Source of the DNA: Bryobacterales bacterium
GTDB lineage: Bacteria; Acidobacteriota; Terriglobia; Bryobacterales; Bryobacteraceae
Direction: 5' to 3'
NCBI GenBank assembly: GCA_025462985.1
Contig: JAOAPP010000231.1
Location: 1-10,346 of the forward strand
DNA: 10,346 nt
This document shows, in pieces, positions 7,157 to 10,346 of the stretch. The number at the start of each line of letters is the position of its first letter. Position 1 is the stretch's first letter. Below the pieces are notes generated by a model. The model had not been told where the DNA came from. It ran no database searches and saw only the letters and a list, made by a program, of their open reading frames with translations. A program made the translations under genes and the position numbers.

Positions 7157-8101
7157 ATGCTGCAAGCTACAGAGAAGATTTGGCACAACGGACGCCTCAT
7201 CAACTGGGATGATGCGAAAATCCATGTGCTTACCCATGTTGTAAGCTACGGCAGTTCCGTGTTCGAGGGAATCCGCTGTTATGACACTGTAAAGGGTCCG
7301 GCGATTTTCCGCGCTCCCGAGCATGCGCGCAGGCTGATCGACTCGGCAAAAATCTACCGCATGGAAGTTCCCTTCTCCCTTGAAGAGTTGACGACCGCCA
7401 TGGTAGATGTCGTGCGTGTTAATCAGCTAAAGTCCTGCTACATCCGCCCCATCGTGCTGCGCGGCTACGGCGATGTCGGCGTGCTTCCGAAAGCCAACCC
7501 GATCGAAACCTACATGGCCTGCTGGAGCTGGGGCAAGTATCTCGGTGAAGAAGCCTTGATCAATGGTGTCGACGTTTGCGTCTCCTCCTGGACACGCATC
7601 GCTCCGAATACTCTGCCGGCGCTATCAAAAGCAGGCGGAAACTACCTCAACTCTCAATTGATACGCATGGAAGCTGCGGCTAATGGGTATGCCGAAGGAA
7701 TTGCCCTGGATGCTGGTGGTTATGTCAGTGAAGGCTCGGGCGAAAACATCTTCGTCATCCGCGACGGCAAAATCCTCACCCCTCCGCTGGGCGCATCCGT
7801 ACTCCCCGGCATCACTCGCGACACGATCCTAACGATTGCCGCGCAGCTGAATATTCCCGTGGTCGAGACAATCATCCCTCGCGAACTGCTCTATATCGCC
7901 GATGAAATCTTCTTTTCCGGGACCGCCGCTGAGGTCACGCCGATTCGTTCGGTGGACCGCATCGTCGTGGGCCCCGGCCATCGCGGACCGATCACCGAAA
8001 AGATTCAAAGCCGGTTCTTCGCCATAGTGGAAGGAAAACACCAGGATGAGTTCGGCTGGCTGACGCCGGTGACGGGAGTGCCCGAAACCGTTACTGCCTA
8101 G
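7157..8101 (+). CDS. ilvE: branched-chain amino acid aminotransferase
   Basis: PLP-dependent class IV transaminase of 314 residues, close to the usual length (about 305-310). It catalyses the reversible last step of valine, leucine and isoleucine synthesis, moving the amino group from glutamate to the branched 2-oxo acids in the cytoplasm. Visible signatures: KIWHNGRLINWDDAKIHVLT at the N-terminus, YGSSVFEGIRCY, HARRL, the PLP-lysine segment ALSKAGGNYLNS (Lys158), EGIALDAGGYVSEGSGENIF with Glu192 placed to pair with the pyridine nitrogen, and the C-terminal FFSGTAAEVTPI. D-amino acid and aminodeoxychorismate relatives are less likely given the full match over these motifs. ATG 7157 fits the family start. 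It has no Shine-Dalgarno but has a TATAAT box six bases upstream, so it may be read from a leaderless transcript; read-through from the zinc-ribbon gene 42 bp upstream is also possible. Confidence 0.97.
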   Translation: MLQATEKIWHNGRLINWDDAKIHVLTHVVSYGSSVFEGIRCYDTVKGPAIFRAPEHARRLIDSAKIYRMEVPFSLEELTTAMVDVVRVNQLKSCYIRPIVLRGYGDVGVLPKANPIETYMACWSWGKYLGEEALINGVDVCVSSWTRIAPNTLPALSKAGGNYLNSQLIRMEAAANGYAEGIALDAGGYVSEGSGENIFVIRDGKILTPPLGASVLPGITRDTILTIAAQLNIPVVETIIPRELLYIADEIFFSGTAAEVTPIRSVDRIVVGPGHRGPITEKIQSRFFAIVEGKHQDEFGWLTPVTGVPETVTA

Positions 8102-8242
8102 CCCGTAAATTCGACGAGTTCCGGCGCAAATGCCTGATCGGACAGCCACCTCCCCCGAGATTACCTGCCGACCCTGCATCCGCGCCGGATCTATACGTTT
8201 TGTACCTCATCTGAGCAAGGCGCCGCCAGCCAATTCGACGCT

Positions 8243-8270
8243 TTGCAAGGGTGTTTTCAACACCTTTTAT
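8243..8270 (+). promoter_or_regulatory. candidate promoter with operator-like dyad upstream of nagA
   Basis: TTGCAA at 8243-8248 and TTTTAT at 8265-8270 are spaced 16 bp and each match the sigma-70 hexamers at four of six positions. Between and partly over them lies a dyad: AAGGGTGTT (8247-8255) and AACACCTTT (8259-8267) around TTC, with GGTGTT/AACACC perfect and one G-T pair outside it. A repressor bound there would cover the promoter, as in many amino-sugar operons controlled by GntR-, LacI- or ROK-type regulators. The alternative is a weak terminator for ilvE, since the right arm ends in four Ts, but the stem is AT-rich and the loop has only three bases. The rest of 8102-8341 shows nothing else recognisable. 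Confidence 0.33.
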
Positions 8271-8341
8271 CGGGTTCAGATTGAATAGGTTGGGAGCAAG
8301 CTCCTGTGTGTAAGCTGTGAAAAAGATAAGGATGAATTGTG

Positions 8342-9535
8342 ATGTCTGAGAGCGTCGAGAGCGGCAGCGCCCCGAAGACCCTGACCGGCCAGATTGCTGG
8401 CACGTCTTCAGTGGTTCAGGTTGAGTACACTTCCGTGATACAGGCTGTCGATGAACTCATCAGGCCGCCCACTGCCGCGGAGTATCTGTCGCCCGGCTTC
8501 ATTGATATCCAGGTAAACGGCTTTGGCGGAGTCGACTACAATGACCCGTCATCTTCGCACGAGGCTATCTTCGGATCGATCCGGAAGATGCTTGAAACGG
8601 GGGTCACACGGTTCTTCCCGACGATCATTACGGGGCCGGAGGAGCGTATCGTCGGCGCCATTCGCAACCTCCTCGCAGCTAAGCGCGAACTTGAGCGCAA
8701 CCGAATGGCAGAGTCCAACGCCATTGAAGCATTCCACATTGAAGGACCGCACATCTCCCCTGAGGACGGACCCCGCGGCGCGCATCCCGTGCAGCACGTC
8801 AGAAAGCCCGACGTGAACGAGTTTCAGCGATGGCAGGACGCAGCGGAGGGGATGATCCGGCTCGTCACGATCTCGCCGGAGTGGCCCGAAGCGCCTGATT
8901 ACGTTTCGCACTTAATGCGATCCGGCGTGGTTGCCAGCGTGGGACACACCAAGGCCAGCTCGGAGCAGATCGCCGCAGTGGTGGATGCCGGAGCGACTAT
9001 GTCCACACATCTGGGAAATGGCGCACATAGCGTTCTGCCGAAAACGCAAAATTACATCTGGGACCAACTCGTGGATGACCGGCTCACGGCCAGCTTTATC
9101 ATCGACGGCATTCATATTCCGAGAGCGTTCATCCGCGCGGGGCTGCGGGCGAAGGGTATCGAGCATTCAGTCCTGGTCACGGACGCTGTTATGCCCGCCA
9201 TGTGCGAGCCCGGTCCGTACCAACTCGGAGAGGTCGCAGTGGAATTAAAGCCTGACGGCCGGGTTGTCCTGCGGGGTGGTACGCGCCTAGCCGGTTCGGC
9301 GCTGCGCATGGATCACGCTCTTAGTCTGGCTGTTCATTTGGGACGCGTTTCGCTCAGGGAGGCGCTTGCGATGGCCACTGTCAACCCTGCACGAGCCGGA
9401 CGGATCGCGGGCCGAGTGCGTGGCCTCGCGACGGGTGAAAAGGCCGATTTTGTTAAATTCCGTTGGGACGACAACACCGAGCACTTGACGGTTGTGGAAA
9501 CTGTGCTCGCGGGAACCACTGTTTATAGCGCGTAA
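8342..9535 (+). CDS. nagA: N-acetylglucosamine-6-phosphate deacetylase-like amidohydrolase
   Basis: Metal-dependent amidohydrolase of 397 residues, near the usual NagA length. It would remove acetate from GlcNAc-6-phosphate, giving glucosamine-6-phosphate for peptidoglycan and chitin-sugar recycling in the cytoplasm. Motifs: SPGFIDIQVNGFGGVDYND, where Gln-Val-Asn replaces the His-x-His of two-metal enzymes as in E. coli NagA; HIEGPHIS (Glu134); GAHPVQHVRKPD, the substrate loop; SVGHTKAS (His202); THLGNGAH (His223); DGIHIP; LVTDAVMP with catalytic Asp281; and RLAGSALRMDHAL. These support a single-metal NagA. The THLGNGAH stretch differs from the THLFNAM of model enzymes, so substrate range may differ. 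AAGGA at 8328-8332 is nine bases before ATG 8342; a GTG directly before it (8339) is an equally readable start. No nagB is in the window. It is followed after 74 bp by sodA. Confidence 0.9.
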   Translation: MSESVESGSAPKTLTGQIAGTSSVVQVEYTSVIQAVDELIRPPTAAEYLSPGFIDIQVNGFGGVDYNDPSSSHEAIFGSIRKMLETGVTRFFPTIITGPEERIVGAIRNLLAAKRELERNRMAESNAIEAFHIEGPHISPEDGPRGAHPVQHVRKPDVNEFQRWQDAAEGMIRLVTISPEWPEAPDYVSHLMRSGVVASVGHTKASSEQIAAVVDAGATMSTHLGNGAHSVLPKTQNYIWDQLVDDRLTASFIIDGIHIPRAFIRAGLRAKGIEHSVLVTDAVMPAMCEPGPYQLGEVAVELKPDGRVVLRGGTRLAGSALRMDHALSLAVHLGRVSLREALAMATVNPARAGRIAGRVRGLATGEKADFVKFRWDDNTEHLTVVETVLAGTTVYSA

Positions 9536-9609
9536 AGTTCGCTTCGATGGAAACTAGTCACCCATACCTGAATCGAAGAGATACAACAGGAACAGGAGAA
9601 ATAACCTAA

Positions 9610-10215
9610 ATGGCATTTACACTTCCGCCGCTTCCCTACCCTTCGGACGCAATTGAACCGAATATCGACAAGGCCACGATGGAGATCCATCACGACAAGC
9701 ACCATGGGGCTTACGTGACGAATCTCAACAAGGCCCTCGAATCGGCTCCTGAACTGGCCAACAAGTCAGTGGAAGAACTGCTCGCAAACAGCCTGGCTTC
9801 CGTTCCGGAATCGATCAAGACGGCGGTGCGGAACAATGGCGGCGGACACGCGAACCATACGCTCTTCTGGAACCTGCTGTCTCCCAAGGCCGGCGAAAAG
9901 CCTTCCGGAGATATTGAAAGCATCATCATGGCGAACTTCGGCAGCTTTGATAGCTTCAAGGAGAAGTTCAACGCGGCGGCGACAGGCCGCTTCGGATCCG
10001 GCTGGGCGTGGCTTGTAAAGGACAACGCGGGCAAGTTCGAGATTATCTCCACCGCCAACCAGGACAGCCCGCTGATGGACGGCAAGAAGCCCGTACTCGG
10101 CCTCGACGTTTGGGAGCACGCTTACTATCTCAAGTATCAGAATCGGCGTCCCGAGTACGTCGCGGCATTCTGGAACGTAGTGAACTGGAACGAAGTGAAT
10201 AAGCAGTTGAAGTAG
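9610..10215 (+). CDS. sodA: superoxide dismutase, Fe/Mn family, Mn-type residues
   Basis: Enzyme of 201 residues that converts superoxide to oxygen and hydrogen peroxide. Metal ligands by family alignment are His27 ([13 protein letters not shown]), His83 ([10 protein letters not shown]), Asp166 and His170 ([10 protein letters not shown]). The sequence GGGHANH, lacking the Gln of Fe enzymes (AAQVWNH), together with NQDSPL carrying Gln151, points to the Mn or cambialistic type. WNVVNWNEV at the C-terminus is also standard. There is no signal peptide, so it acts in the cytoplasm. AGGAGA at 9594-9599 stands 10 bases before ATG 9610. The gene lies 74 bp after nagA with no evident terminator between, so read-through is possible; an imperfectly placed 7-bp inverted repeat (CTTCGAT 9542-9548, ATCGAAG 9572-9578) is the only structure in the gap. 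Confidence 0.98.
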   Translation: MAFTLPPLPYPSDAIEPNIDKATMEIHHDKHHGAYVTNLNKALESAPELANKSVEELLANSLASVPESIKTAVRNNGGGHANHTLFWNLLSPKAGEKPSGDIESIIMANFGSFDSFKEKFNAAATGRFGSGWAWLVKDNAGKFEIISTANQDSPLMDGKKPVLGLDVWEHAYYLKYQNRRPEYVAAFWNVVNWNEVNKQLK

Positions 10216-10225
10216 CGGTATCCGA

Positions 10226-10252
10226 CCGGGCCGGAGCAAGTTTTCGGCCCGG
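10226..10252. terminator. hairpin between convergent genes, likely shared terminator
   Basis: Perfect 8-bp GC-rich arms CCGGGCCG (10226-10233) and CGGCCCGG (10245-10252) enclose an 11-base loop. It begins 10 bases after the sodA stop and ends three bases before the stop of the apparent minus-strand gene, so it could end transcripts from both sides. Neither side has a clear run of Ts after the stem, so it may act with help from Rho or only protect 3' ends. Confidence 0.55.
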
Positions 10253-10255
10253 GCT

Positions 10256-10346
10256 CTAATGCGTGGACAGGCCGAGCTCGCTCAATTGCTTTCTCGTATC
10301 CTCGAGCGAAGTGTGGCGAATCGCCGCGAATCCCAGTTCCGCCGCA
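10256..10346 (-). CDS. 3' end of a convergent gene, possibly HAD-superfamily hydrolase (partial)
   Basis: On the minus strand a frame open to the window edge gives 29 codons before TAG at 10256-10258. The visible residues include AAELGFAAIRHTSLEDT and end in KQLSELGLSTH. Third positions are mostly G or C, as in a coding frame of this GC content. The pattern of a Gly followed by an Ile strand, a Ser/Thr, and a final short helix ending in ELGL resembles the C-terminus of HAD-family phosphatases of the gmhB/phosphoglycolate type, but this is only a resemblance over a short stretch. Its stop lies next to the shared hairpin, as expected for a gene converging with sodA. The N-terminal part is outside the window. 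Confidence 0.42.
   Translation of the reverse strand, partial: AAELGFAAIRHTSLEDTRKQLSELGLSTH

Noticed and set aside
8108..8240. Direct repeat AATTCGACG at 8108-8116 and 8232-8240
   Set aside because: Only nine bases, two copies and no flanking similarity; likely chance.

Overview
The window most resembles a chromosomal segment of an Acidobacteriota bacterium, perhaps a Solibacter/Bryobacter-like lineage. This is an inference from three things. The first gene fuses a ToxR/CadC-type winged helix, one membrane span and TPR repeats, an architecture very common in that phylum. The DNA is moderately GC-rich. The NagA has the THLGNGAH variant of its metal motif, which I associate from memory with soil acidobacteria and planctomycetes. 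No mobile element, CRISPR array, tRNA or rRNA was seen.

Layout: (1) 102-1595, plus strand: membrane-anchored winged-helix/TPR regulator, with a possible short leader ORF ahead of it. (2) 1596-1762: convergent intergenic gap with no convincing terminator. (3) 1763-6618, minus strand: a block transcribed in the order AsnB-like glutamine amidotransferase, GT4 glycosyltransferase, polytopic GT-C-like membrane protein. The first two overlap by 11 bp; the third follows after a 286-bp gap. Together they look like part of a surface polysaccharide or glycoconjugate pathway. (4) 6619-6868: divergent control region. (5) 6869-8101, plus strand: small zinc-ribbon protein, then branched-chain aminotransferase ilvE, whose TATAAT box sits where a leaderless mRNA would be made. 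(6) 8102-8341: intergenic region with a dyad placed like an operator in a weak promoter. (7) 8342-10215, plus strand: GlcNAc-6-phosphate deacetylase (nagA) and Mn-type superoxide dismutase (sodA), both with good ribosome binding sites. (8) 10226-10252: strong hairpin between sodA and the apparent 3' end of a convergent minus-strand gene that runs off the window.

Most of the window is housekeeping metabolism (amino acids, amino sugar, oxidative stress) beside a small envelope-glycan block. I see no defence system or clearly new multi-gene system. The points most worth following are a Glu-to-Cys change in the glutamine-binding motif of the AsnB-like enzyme, the leaderless ilvE promoter, the dyad upstream of nagA, the cluster of GTAC sites in the divergent region, and the leader ORF that stops one base before the regulator's ATG.
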